DNA of 64,000 bases from Candidatus Latescibacterota bacterium (GCA_021295675.1 JAGWBY010000013.1:1-64000), one strand, 5' to 3'; counted from the first letter of the stretch, positions 24,054 through 32,962 are shown. Made by a program: numbers and translations. Notes: generated by a model not told the origin, from the sequence alone.

Positions 24054-26096
24054 TCACAAGCTCTTCTCGATCGCCGCTACAGTCGCGTCTGTATTTCCTC
24101 TTAAGCCATGATCCTCCACGATCAGTCCTTGGGAGTCCACCAAGTAATACGAAGGGATGCCGCTTACTTGGTAGGTTTTGGCTACCTCCGCATTCCAGCC
24201 ATCCGCCCGCACGTGGACGCCTTTGATTTCGTGTTTGTCAATCGCCTCTCGCCAATCAGCCTCATCCGCGTCCAGCGATATGTTGAGGAAGACGACCGAC
24301 CAGTCGGCCGTTTTTTCTTTGACTTGGCGGAGATAGGGTAGGTCGTCGATACACGGGACGCACCAACTTGCCCAGAAATCGAGCAGAATCACTTGCCCTT
24401 TGAACTGGCTCAGTGATACGGGTTGGCCGTCGAGATTGGGGAGGGTGAATTCGGGTGCGGGTTGCCCGGGTTGCAGCTTTAGGGCTATATCCAGAACCGC
24501 TTGGACGGCCTCATTGTACTCTGGGTGCGGGTTGATCTGTTGGAACTCTTCCCACTCGCGCTGGGCCGCGGCAAAGCCTTCACTGCTACTGCGCTTGAAC
24601 CTATTGATCAGCTCTCCGGCTAAAAACCAGTAGAGCACTCTCCCTTCGAGTTTTTCGTTAGCCAGATCGTATCTAGTAGGCCCAAACCACTGTCCTTTTC
24701 CGGCATAGATCGAGTCGAGTTGCGCTTGAGCGGCTTCCGATAGTCCCAAGCCCGCTAGATCGATCTTCGCCGACAGCTTGAGCGGTTGACGATGTTCGTA
24801 CAGGGAGTCGAGTTGCGCCTGGGCGGCTTCTGACAGCCCCAAGCCCGCTAGATCGATCTTCGCCGATAGCTTGGGTGGCTCCTTGGCTAGGGAATCCAAC
24901 CGTACTCCACGCGGTATGTAGAACACCACCTCTCCGTCCGTCGTATCCGCCCTAGGCGACTTCTCTTCCTCACTTAACAACGGGTAGATGTTGAGGGCCC
25001 TAGCGGACTTTTCGTATAGGGAGTCGAGTTGCGCTTGGGCACTTGCCGCAACACCAAACGCCGATAAATCGTACTGATCGGACAGCTTGAGCCAGCGGCC
25101 ATCCTTTTCGTACAGGGAATCGACCTCGGCTTGGGCACTCGCCGCAACACCAAACGCCGACAAATTGACCATTTTCGACAGCACGGGCTGGCGGCCGTCC
25201 CTTTCGTACAGGGAGTCGAGTTGCGCTTGGGTTTCCTCCGCCAACTCCAAACCCGATAGATCGTACATCTTGGACAGCTTGGGGTTATCGTCACGCTCAT
25301 GGTCTTCCCCCCAGCTTAGGGTGCGCTCCAGAAACCAGCGATAATTGGCTACGCCGATGGCCTTTTCGTCCACTAGGGGAAATTCTTGCAGGAAGTCGTG
25401 GTACTCTGGGGTGATGTCTCTGTTCTCGCGTCCGTTGGCAAACCGGTAATTCATTGGGTAAGACATCATCCTATTAGCCCATTCGTAGTTGACGTAGGCC
25501 GTCACATAGTCGATGCACTCTGAAGACAGCGCGTATTGCTCGCGCCCTGAGGCCAAGAACTCGAACTGATCCTGCCGCCACTGTTCCATTTGGTGCTTGA
25601 AATCCTCGACCTCCAGCCCCTTGTATTCGAGGCGTAGGGGGTAAGATTGCGGGATCCACTTGGAAGTGAAGCGGCTGTTGTCCGCGTTGGAGCCGCTGAA
25701 CGAGTAAGAAGGACCAAAAAAGCCCTCCTCCACGGTCACGTGCAGACTGTCGCCGGGTTCGACAAAGAGGGATAGGGATCTCCGATCGAAAAGGAACGAT
25801 CCTAACCACTGCACCCATTCCCATCTCGTGACGGAGGTCCCTCGGACGACGGGCAACTCGAAGGCGAAGCAATCCAAGCTGTCGAGCGCGACGCGCTGCT
25901 CGGAGTTTTCCAACGCCGACGGCGATTCGTAGTGAAATGTGATTTCCCGCGAGCGAGGGTCCCGGACTTCGCCGGTGATAGTCGCAACCGATGGCTGGCT
26001 GGGAGTGCTTTCGGCGGCCTCGGCGAAATCTCGCGTTAAGTCAAAGACTCCACATGGAGCGACCACCGGCAAAATTGCAAAGAGAATGCGGCGCAT
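24054..26096 (-). CDS. Exported TlpA-type thioredoxin-fold protein with five internal ~30-residue repeats
   Basis: 680 residues. The first ~25 codons (MRRILFAILPVVAPCGVFDL) and their DNA match the signal peptide of the flanking VCBS genes. The middle region is helical and includes five copies of a repeat with consensus DL-x-x-x-G-x-x-x-x-AQAQLDSLYE at about residues 272-465. The C-terminal ~140 residues are a TlpA/AhpC-TSA domain: APEFTLPNLDGQPVSLSQF, redox motif W-C-V-P-C in LLDFWASWCVPCIDDLP, and cis-Pro SGIPSYYLVD. A periplasmic or surface thiol oxidoreductase is likely. It lacks the MVKLE sorting tail of its neighbours. It appears to have replaced the body of a VCBS gene. Confidence 0.85.
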   Translation of the reverse strand: MRRILFAILPVVAPCGVFDLTRDFAEAAESTPSQPSVATITGEVRDPRSREITFHYESPSALENSEQRVALDSLDCFAFELPVVRGTSVTRWEWVQWLGSFLFDRRSLSLFVEPGDSLHVTVEEGFFGPSYSFSGSNADNSRFTSKWIPQSYPLRLEYKGLEVEDFKHQMEQWRQDQFEFLASGREQYALSSECIDYVTAYVNYEWANRMMSYPMNYRFANGRENRDITPEYHDFLQEFPLVDEKAIGVANYRWFLERTLSWGEDHERDDNPKLSKMYDLSGLELAEETQAQLDSLYERDGRQPVLSKMVNLSAFGVAASAQAEVDSLYEKDGRWLKLSDQYDLSAFGVAASAQAQLDSLYEKSARALNIYPLLSEEEKSPRADTTDGEVVFYIPRGVRLDSLAKEPPKLSAKIDLAGLGLSEAAQAQLDSLYEHRQPLKLSAKIDLAGLGLSEAAQAQLDSIYAGKGQWFGPTRYDLANEKLEGRVLYWFLAGELINRFKRSSSEGFAAAQREWEEFQQINPHPEYNEAVQAVLDIALKLQPGQPAPEFTLPNLDGQPVSLSQFKGQVILLDFWASWCVPCIDDLPYLRQVKEKTADWSVVFLNISLDADEADWREAIDKHEIKGVHVRADGWNAEVAKTYQVSGIPSYYLVDSQGLIVEDHGLRGNTDATVAAIEKSL

Positions 26097-26156
26097 AATG
26101 TACCTCCAAAGTTTGTGGTCGTGCGGTTTAACTTCACCATCTCCAAGCCCTATCGT

Positions 26157-28322
26157 CTATTCGAGTTTAACCATTTTGCGGGTGTCCGTCTGCTCGTCCA
26201 CCTGCACCCGATACATATAGACTCCGGTGGCGACGGGTTGGCCTTGGGTGTCGCGGCCATCCCAAGTTAGCTGGTGCTCTCCGGCGGGCAGCGGCCCCGT
26301 CCACACTTGGCGTAGCGGCTGTCCTAGGACATTGTAGATGATTAAGTCCACGTTCTTGACTCCGGCGGGTACGGCTAAGGGGATGGTTGTGGCGGGATTG
26401 AACGGGTTGGGGTAGTTGGCTCCCAATGAAAAGGCCGTTGGCGTGGCCGCCGTCTCGCTGGCTATGGCGGTGGCCGGGGTGCCTTGGTTGATAAAGACGG
26501 AGACGCCGCCGTTGTCGCTTGCAACGCTCGTTCCTAGCGCGACTATATCAGTGTCGCCATCGCCGTTGACGTCGCTGGTGAGCACTTGATTGCTCTCGCC
26601 GGGTAGGGGATAGTAGCCTTCGAGGACGGGTACTCCGTTGTGCTGGCCGAGCAACACCACGAGGGCCGGACCGACGGTCGAATTGGCAGCGACGATAGCC
26701 ACGTCCAACACGCCATCGCCGTTGAGGTCGCTGGCGGTGGCCTGTGACGGGAGCACCTTCCAATCGAGCAAGGAGTCGCGCGTCCACCCGCCGGAGACGT
26801 CCAGACGCCACAGAGCCAAGCCGTAGTAGTAATTTTCAAAGAATATATCTATGCTCTCGGGGGAGCCGAGTAGATCCACTGCCCCATCGCCATCGAAGTC
26901 GGCCAGTAGGTGTAGGGCGCAGGGATTGATCGGGGCTTCAAAAGAGAGCGGTGGTTCTTGGACGGCGGCCCACGGCCGGGTCAGTTGCCAAGAGCCTTGG
27001 GACTCAAAGCAGGATCCGTTCCACAACAGGCTTGCAGCTTCACCCAAGGGTTGCCCGGTGGATAGGGAGGCCCAGCGCGCCTCCTCCCAAGGCGTCTCCT
27101 CGCTGGCGAGTCCATGCTCATCCGTCTCTTCGCTGTGTACCTCATTGCTGTCGAGAGCGAATCTATCGTCGAGGACGAATCTATCACTGTTGACAAAGTC
27201 GTAGCCGTCGTTGATCCACATAATCACTTGGGACGGAGCATCGCGGACTAACAAATCTATATCGCCGTCGCCGTCGCCATCGGCCAAGCCAACGAGCACG
27301 ACGCCGGACAGTTCGAGGAAGGGATCAAAGCCGCCGCCCCAGTTATACCAGACTTCGACGATCCCACTTTCGGCAGTGACTAAATCGAGGAGTCCATCGC
27401 CGTCGAAGTCGCTTCCCCAGAGATCCAGTGGAGGGTGATCAGAGGATACGGTTGCGAAGGAGACCTCTTGGGTAGGTTCAAATCGGCCTAGCCCGTCGTT
27501 AGACGCCACAGTCCAGCCTAGTTGTCTTTCTCCGTCCACGAGGCGGTTATAGGCCACCACGAGATCCGCATCGCCATCGCCATCTACATCGCCCACTGCG
27601 CCGTGCGATTCTTGCGAACTGCTTTGCCAACGGCTTGGGATGCCGATGCCTGCGCCGAGCGGAAAAAAGTCGGGTTCGGCAAACAAGGTGCCGGGCGGTC
27701 CCAACTCCACACCGAGATCCCGAGGCGACAATTCTCCTTGCGCCAACTCTTCGGCCCCTGTGAGTTGGATCCAGTCTATTTCTAAAAACTTGGGATGGTT
27801 GTCCACGTCCTGCGAGTCTCGGTATAACATCATGTCTATGTGAATATTATAGAGGGTATCCTGCCAGATGATCTCCTGCTCTGGATATGCTTCTACCAAG
27901 GCGCGTAGATCTACGGTGAGGTCTTCCCATTCGAGGGGATAGGGTTGAAGATCTCTCCTCGTGCTAACCCTCCCTTTAAGGAGGCGTCTTCTCTCGGCAT
28001 TGGACCAGTACATCGAGAATGGTCCCTCGGTGGGGCTGTGGTGTATGAGGCGTAGCCGTAGGGTGAGGCGGTCGAACAGGGCCGAGTCTTTGCCGATCAA
28101 TGGCGAGCGCAATTGAACGGTGGGTCTGCGACCCGGCACGGGCGCAATGCGCCAGACGCCATCGACGATTTCGCTGTGTAACGGGTCGTTACCGCCATTG
28201 CTATGAGTAGCACTTTCCCGGGCGGTCCAGCCCCAAGTGGAGCCGTCGTCGAAATCCCACGTTAGAGCAAAAGCCCCGTGTGGAGCGGCCACCAACAACA
28301 TTGCAAAGAGAACGCGGCGCAT
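26157..28322 (-). CDS. Secreted FG-GAP/VCBS-repeat protein with type-A T9SS sorting domain (copy 2)
   Basis: 721 residues, same plan as copy 1: signal peptide MRRVLFAMLLVAAPHGAFA, LTWDFDDGSTWGW sandwich, FG-GAP repeats, and NYPNPFNPATTIPLAVPAG sorting domain ending RKMVKLE. It is longer mainly because of an acidic insertion around residues 375-405 (DDRFALDSNEVHSEETDEHG) in the middle of the repeat region, a stretch that also varies in the other copies. GGAGG precedes the ATG. Spaced 60 bases from both neighbours' coding ends. Confidence 0.85.
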   Translation of the reverse strand: MRRVLFAMLLVAAPHGAFALTWDFDDGSTWGWTARESATHSNGGNDPLHSEIVDGVWRIAPVPGRRPTVQLRSPLIGKDSALFDRLTLRLRLIHHSPTEGPFSMYWSNAERRRLLKGRVSTRRDLQPYPLEWEDLTVDLRALVEAYPEQEIIWQDTLYNIHIDMMLYRDSQDVDNHPKFLEIDWIQLTGAEELAQGELSPRDLGVELGPPGTLFAEPDFFPLGAGIGIPSRWQSSSQESHGAVGDVDGDGDADLVVAYNRLVDGERQLGWTVASNDGLGRFEPTQEVSFATVSSDHPPLDLWGSDFDGDGLLDLVTAESGIVEVWYNWGGGFDPFLELSGVVLVGLADGDGDGDIDLLVRDAPSQVIMWINDGYDFVNSDRFVLDDRFALDSNEVHSEETDEHGLASEETPWEEARWASLSTGQPLGEAASLLWNGSCFESQGSWQLTRPWAAVQEPPLSFEAPINPCALHLLADFDGDGAVDLLGSPESIDIFFENYYYGLALWRLDVSGGWTRDSLLDWKVLPSQATASDLNGDGVLDVAIVAANSTVGPALVVLLGQHNGVPVLEGYYPLPGESNQVLTSDVNGDGDTDIVALGTSVASDNGGVSVFINQGTPATAIASETAATPTAFSLGANYPNPFNPATTIPLAVPAGVKNVDLIIYNVLGQPLRQVWTGPLPAGEHQLTWDGRDTQGQPVATGVYMYRVQVDEQTDTRKMVKLE

Positions 28323-28382
28323 TGTCTGCCTCCAGAGTTTGTAGTCATGCGGTTTAGCTCCCCCATCTCCAAGCCCTATCGC

Positions 28383-30512
28383 CTATTCGAGTTTGACCAT
28401 TTTGCGGGTGCGGGTCTGCTCGTCCACCTGCAAGCGGTAAACATAGACCCCAGTGGCAACGGGTCGGCCTTGCGCACCTCGGCCATCCCAAGTCAGCCGA
28501 TGCTCGCCAGCCGGTAGCGGACCCGTCCACACTCGGCGCAGCGGCTGCCCCAAGACATTGTAGATAGTTAAGTCCACGTTTTTAGCTCCGTCGGGCACGG
28601 CCAAAGGGATGGTTGTGGCGGGGTTGAATGGGTTGGGATAGTTGGCTCCGAGGGTAAAGGCTGTTGGCGTGGCCGTCTCGACTGCTACGGTGGTGGCCGG
28701 AGTGCCTTGGTTGATCAAGACGAAGACGCCGCCGTGGTCGCTTGCGGGACTGGTTCCCAGCACGACCAGATCGGTGTCGCCATCGCCGTTGACATCGCCG
28801 GTGAGCGCTTGACTGCCCTCGCCGGGCAGGGGGTAGTAGCCTTCGAAAGCGGGTACTCCATTGCGCTGGCCGAGCCACACCACCAGTGCTGGACCGACGG
28901 GCAAGTTGCCAGCGACCATAGCCACATCCAAGAGTCCATCGCCATTGAGGTCGCTAGCGATGGCGTCGTGCGACGAGAGCGCCTTCCAGTCGAGCAAGGA
29001 ATCGTGCGCCCATCCGCCCGAGGCGTCCATGCGCCACAGAGCCAAGCCGTAGTAGTCGCTGCCGAAGTTCGTCTCTATGCGCTCGGGGGAGCCGAGTAGG
29101 TCCACCGCTCCATCGCCATCGAAGTCGGCGATCAGGTGCAGGGCACCGGGATTGATCGGAGCCTCGACAGCGTGCGGCGGTTCTTGGATGGCGGCCCACG
29201 GTCGGGTCAATTGCCAGGATCGGGACTTGCAGAAGCGCTGCCTGCAGGGTCGGAACCACAACAGGCTGGCGGCTTCGCCGAGGGGTTGCCCGGCGGGTAG
29301 GAAGGGATAGAATCCCTCCTCCTCGCTGTCGAGGGCGAAGGGATCGCTGCTGACAAAGCCGTAGCCGTCGTTGATCCACAAGGTCACGTAATACGATACG
29401 CCGTCGTACTCCATGACTACGAGATCCGCATCGCCGTCGCCGTCGCCATCGGCCAAGCCAAGGAGCCAGACTTCGGACAGTTGCAGGATCGGATCAAATT
29501 CGTCGCCCCAGTTGTACCATAGTTCGACAGTCCGGCCTTCATTAATGACCAAGTCCAGGAGTCCATCGCCGTCGAAGTCGCTTCCCAGCAGGTCAATGAG
29601 TGGAATGGAGTGACCAGAGAATGTGGATATAGTTGAGAGGGCGATCTCTTGAGTAGGTTCAAAGCGGCCTAGCCCGTCGTTGGACGCCACGGTCCAGCCC
29701 ACTTGTTCTATTTGTTTTTTGCGGTCTATGTTGCGGTCCCAAGCCACCACGAGATCTGCATCGCCATCGCCGTCCACGTCGCCCACCACGCCGCGCGATA
29801 CATCCGAGTCTGGGGTGCCGATAGGCCCTCCGAGGGAGAAAAAGTCGGGCGCGGCGAACAACGTGCCGGGTGGCCCCACTTCCACCGCGATATCCCTAGG
29901 CGATAATTCCCCCTGCACCAATTCTTCGGCCCCGGTCAGCTCGATACTGTCTATTTCTAAAAACGTCGGAGGGTTGTCCCAGTCCTGAGAGACCGTATAT
30001 AAGAAAATGGTTATATGAAAATTAAAGAGGGTATCCTGCCAGGTAACCGCCTGCTCTGGGGCTGCTTCTGCCAAGGCGCGTAGATCTACGGTGATGTCTT
30101 CCCATTCGATGGGATAGGATTGACGACGTTCCACACGAAACCTCGCTCTATTTACGCTATAGTCAGTGCGGCGGTTGTACTTGACATTGGACCAGTTCAT
30201 CCAGAGGAACCCCTCGATGGGGCTGTGGTGTATGAGGCGCAGTCGCAGGGTGAGGCGATCGAATAGGGCCGAGTCTTCGCCAATCACCGGCGAGATCAAT
30301 TGAACTTTGCTTTGATCAGGCACTAGCGCAATGCGCCAGACCCCATCGGCGACTTCGCTGTGTAGTGGGGCATTAGTGCCTTCTACATTGGCATAAATAG
30401 TAGTTGCCCGAGCGGTCCAGCCATAGGTGGAGCCGTCGGCAAAATCCCACGTTAGGGCAAAGGCTCCACATGGAGCAACCAACAAGAGAATTACAAAGAG
30501 CATGTAGCGCAT
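28383..30512 (-). CDS. Secreted FG-GAP/VCBS-repeat protein with type-A T9SS sorting domain (copy 3)
   Basis: 709 residues from ATG 30512, which has GGAGG six bases upstream; the frame open to 30641 runs into the previous gene and is rejected. Signal peptide MRYMLFVILLLVAPCGAFA. The N-terminal sandwich is the most divergent of the four (VKYNRRTDYSVNRARFRVER insertion). FG-GAP cores GDVDGDGDADLV, SDFDGDGLLDLV, ADGDGDGDADLV, ADFDGDGAVDLL, SDLNGDGLLDVA, GDVNGDGDTDLV are intact. It ends with the NYPNPFNP...RKMVKLE sorting domain. Confidence 0.85.
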   Translation of the reverse strand: MRYMLFVILLLVAPCGAFALTWDFADGSTYGWTARATTIYANVEGTNAPLHSEVADGVWRIALVPDQSKVQLISPVIGEDSALFDRLTLRLRLIHHSPIEGFLWMNWSNVKYNRRTDYSVNRARFRVERRQSYPIEWEDITVDLRALAEAAPEQAVTWQDTLFNFHITIFLYTVSQDWDNPPTFLEIDSIELTGAEELVQGELSPRDIAVEVGPPGTLFAAPDFFSLGGPIGTPDSDVSRGVVGDVDGDGDADLVVAWDRNIDRKKQIEQVGWTVASNDGLGRFEPTQEIALSTISTFSGHSIPLIDLLGSDFDGDGLLDLVINEGRTVELWYNWGDEFDPILQLSEVWLLGLADGDGDGDADLVVMEYDGVSYYVTLWINDGYGFVSSDPFALDSEEEGFYPFLPAGQPLGEAASLLWFRPCRQRFCKSRSWQLTRPWAAIQEPPHAVEAPINPGALHLIADFDGDGAVDLLGSPERIETNFGSDYYGLALWRMDASGGWAHDSLLDWKALSSHDAIASDLNGDGLLDVAMVAGNLPVGPALVVWLGQRNGVPAFEGYYPLPGEGSQALTGDVNGDGDTDLVVLGTSPASDHGGVFVLINQGTPATTVAVETATPTAFTLGANYPNPFNPATTIPLAVPDGAKNVDLTIYNVLGQPLRRVWTGPLPAGEHRLTWDGRGAQGRPVATGVYVYRLQVDEQTRTRKMVKLE

Positions 30513-30537
30513 CGTTTTCCTCCAGAGATCGGCTCGT

Positions 30538-32643
30538 CTATTCGATTTTGACCATTTTACGAGTGCGCGTCTGCTCGTCCACCTGCAACCGATACATATA
30601 GACTCCAGCGGCGACGGGTTGGCCTTGGGCGTCGCCGCCATCCCAAGTTAGCTGGTGCTCGCCAGCGGGCAGCGGACCATTCCACACGTGACGGATCGGC
30701 TGCCCTAGGACATTGTAGATGGTTAAGTCCACGTTCTTGGCTCCGGCGGGCACGGCCAAGGGGATGGTGGTAGCGGGATTGAATGGGTTGGGATAGTTGG
30801 CCCCCAGGGTAAAAGCCGGCGGCGTGGCCTCCGCCTCGCTGGCTACGGCAGTGGCCGGAATGCCTTGATTGATAAAGACTAAGACGCCGCCATTGCCGCT
30901 TTCGGGACTCGTTCCCAGCACGACTAGATCGGTGTCGCCATCGCCGTTGACATCGCTGGTGAGCGCTTGACTGCCCTCGCCGGGCAGGGGGTAGTAGCCT
31001 TCGAGGACGGGTGCGCCATTGCGCTGGCCGAGCCATACCATCAGTGCCGGACCGACGGTCGAGTTACTCGCGACCACGACCACATCGAGGACGCCATCGC
31101 CGTTGAGGTCGCTGGCGGTGGCCGCGGACGGGCGCACCTTCCAGTCGAGCAAGGAATCGCGTGTCCACTCGCCGGAAGCGTCCAGACGCCACAGGGCCAA
31201 GCCGTGATAGAACCAATCTATGCGCTCGAGGGAGCCGAGTAGGTCCATCGTCCCATCGCCATCGAGGTCGGCGATCAGGTGCTCGTGCAGGTTGCATAAA
31301 TTGACTGGGGCCTCGACAACGAGCGGCGGTTCCTCAATGGCAGCCCACGGCCGAGTCAGTTGCCAAGAGTCCGATGCTGAGGGCTGATGGCAAGATGGAA
31401 TCCACAACAGACTCGCGGCTTGGCCGAGGGGTTGCGCGGCGGGCAGGTAGGCAAAGCGCTCCTCCTCGCTGTCGAGGGCGAAGGTATCGCTATCGACAAA
31501 GTCGTAGCCGTCGTTGATCCACAAAGTCACTTGGGACGGGACCAAATGATCGGAGTCGTCGAACTCGATTAACAGGTCCACGTCGCCGTCGCCGTCGCCA
31601 TCGGCCAAGCCAAGGAGCCAGACGTCGAACAGTTGCAGGGCGGGATCAAAGCCGCCACCCCAGTTGTACCACACTTCGACGATCCCGTCTTCGGCAACGA
31701 CCAAATCCAAGAGTCCATCGCCGTCGAAGTCGCTTCCCCGGAGATCAATGTGTGGAATAGAGTCAGAAGAGGGTGTGGTTGAGAGGGCGACCTCTTGAGT
31801 GGGTTCAAAGCGGCCTAGGCCGTCGTTAGACGCCACGGTCCAGCCGCGTTGTCTTTCGCGGTCCACGAAGCGGTCCCAGAGCACCACGAGATCCGCATCG
31901 CCATCGCCGTCCACATCGCCCACTGCGCCTTGCGATCCATGTAGAGAACTTGAGCCGATGCCCTCGCTGAGCGGGAAAAAGTCGGGTTCGGCGAACAACC
32001 TGCCGGGCGGTCCCAACTCCACACCGATATCCCTAGGCGACAATTCCCCCTGCGCCAACTCTTCGGCCCCGGTGAGCTGGATCCAGTCTATCTCTAAAAA
32101 CTTGGGATGATTGTCCACATCCTGCGAGTCCCGATACAACATCATATCTATCTGAAAATTGAAGAGGGTATCCTGCCAAGTGATCGCCCTGTCTGGGTCT
32201 GTTGCCAAGGCGCGTAGATCGATGGTGATTTCTTCCCATTCGATGGGATAGGATTGAGTACGTCCTGTCCAAAACACCCCGTTTGTGCCAGAATCAGGGC
32301 GGCGGCTCACGGCATTGACCCAGCGCATCGAGAGGGTTTGTCCCTCGGTGGGGCTATGGTGGATGATACGCAGCCGGAGGGTGAGGCGGTCGAACAGGGC
32401 CGAGTCTTGGCCGATCAATGGCGAGCGCAACTGAACGACGGGTCTGCGATTAGGCACGGGCGCGATGCGCCAGACGCCATCGACGATTTCGCTCTTCAAT
32501 GGTTCTCTATCACCTCTTATACTGCTAAAATCACCTTCCCAAGCGGCCCAGCCCCAAGTGGTGCCATCGGCGAAATCCCACGTTAGAGCAACTGCGCCGC
32601 GTGGGGCGACCAGCAATAGAATTGCCAAGAGCATGTAGCGCAT
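30538..32643 (-). CDS. Secreted FG-GAP/VCBS-repeat protein with type-A T9SS sorting domain (copy 4, first gene of the run)
   Basis: 701 residues from ATG 32643 (GGAG upstream); the frame open to 32706 lacks a ribosome site. Signal peptide MRYMLLAILLLVAPRGAVA, LTWDFADGTTWGW sandwich, six FG-GAP cores, and the NYPNPFNPATTIPLAVPAG sorting domain ending RKMVKIE. The spacer to copy 3 is only 25 bases, against 60 between the other copies, so part of the spacer was lost. Being first in the run, it lies behind the palindromes at 32672-32713. Confidence 0.85.
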   Translation of the reverse strand: MRYMLLAILLLVAPRGAVALTWDFADGTTWGWAAWEGDFSSIRGDREPLKSEIVDGVWRIAPVPNRRPVVQLRSPLIGQDSALFDRLTLRLRIIHHSPTEGQTLSMRWVNAVSRRPDSGTNGVFWTGRTQSYPIEWEEITIDLRALATDPDRAITWQDTLFNFQIDMMLYRDSQDVDNHPKFLEIDWIQLTGAEELAQGELSPRDIGVELGPPGRLFAEPDFFPLSEGIGSSSLHGSQGAVGDVDGDGDADLVVLWDRFVDRERQRGWTVASNDGLGRFEPTQEVALSTTPSSDSIPHIDLRGSDFDGDGLLDLVVAEDGIVEVWYNWGGGFDPALQLFDVWLLGLADGDGDGDVDLLIEFDDSDHLVPSQVTLWINDGYDFVDSDTFALDSEEERFAYLPAAQPLGQAASLLWIPSCHQPSASDSWQLTRPWAAIEEPPLVVEAPVNLCNLHEHLIADLDGDGTMDLLGSLERIDWFYHGLALWRLDASGEWTRDSLLDWKVRPSAATASDLNGDGVLDVVVVASNSTVGPALMVWLGQRNGAPVLEGYYPLPGEGSQALTSDVNGDGDTDLVVLGTSPESGNGGVLVFINQGIPATAVASEAEATPPAFTLGANYPNPFNPATTIPLAVPAGAKNVDLTIYNVLGQPIRHVWNGPLPAGEHQLTWDGGDAQGQPVAAGVYMYRLQVDEQTRTRKMVKIE

Positions 32644-32671
32644 AAGGCTATCTCCAGAGTTTTTGGTCGTT

Positions 32672-32713
32672 TTGACGCTCGGTCCGTCAACAAGATACTT
32701 GCACATTTTGTGC
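32672..32713 (-). promoter_or_regulatory. Two short palindromes upstream of the 22-kb gene run
   Basis: TTGACG-7-CGTCAA (32672-32690) and GCACA-TTT-TGTGC (32701-32713) are perfect inverted repeats 29-70 bases before the first gene's ATG. They sit where the promoter must be, because a terminator for the upstream gene ends at 32732. No convincing -10/-35 pair is seen with them; operator function is a guess. Confidence 0.4.
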
Positions 32714-32731
32714 CAAGTACCATGAATTAAA

Positions 32732-32763
32732 CAAAAAATCCTTTAGAATTAACCTAAAGGATT
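32732..32763 (-). terminator. Rho-independent terminator after the M16 protease gene
   Basis: A perfect 10-base stem, AATCCTTTAG (32737-32746) with CTAAAGGATT (32754-32763), 7-base loop, followed on the minus strand by TTTTTTGTTT. It separates the protease gene from the VCBS run. Confidence 0.85.
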
Positions 32764-32830
32764 GAAAATAAGACACTTAAAAATATGGAGAGGCTTCCTC
32801 AAGGAAGCACCTCAGTCGGTTGGCGCAAGA

Positions 32831-32894
32831 TTTTCCACGTTTTTTCGTGTATTTTCCACGTTTTTTCGTGGGCTTCCACGACTTTCCGTGTTGG
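32831..32894. repeat. Three tandem 21-base repeats with CACG/CGTG dyads
   Basis: TTTTCCACGTTTTTTCGTG occurs at 32831 and again at 32852, and a third, worn copy begins at 32873. Each unit contains the dyad CACG-6-CGTG. They lie in the ~235-base intergenic stretch after the protease gene. No ORF is present. They could be protein-binding sites or simply a microsatellite-like expansion. Confidence 0.75.
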
Positions 32895-32938
32895 CCACGC
32901 AGCCGAAAGGTCTGCAAACGCAAGGTGCCCTTCGGACG

Positions 32939-32962
32939 TGAAGAGGGTATCCTGCTAGGTGT
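32939..32962 (-). pseudogene. Short fragment matching the VCBS genes
   Basis: TGAAGAGGGTATCCTGC here matches the same stretch inside the VCBS genes (for example near 32162-32178, encoding WQDTLFNF), with two differences over 24 bases. It is probably a scrap of a further, lost array member beside the protease gene. Short, so uncertain. Confidence 0.4.

Noticed and set aside
32831..32894. Tandem repeats considered as a CRISPR array
   Set aside because: Units are contiguous, with no spacers of unique sequence, and no cas genes are near.
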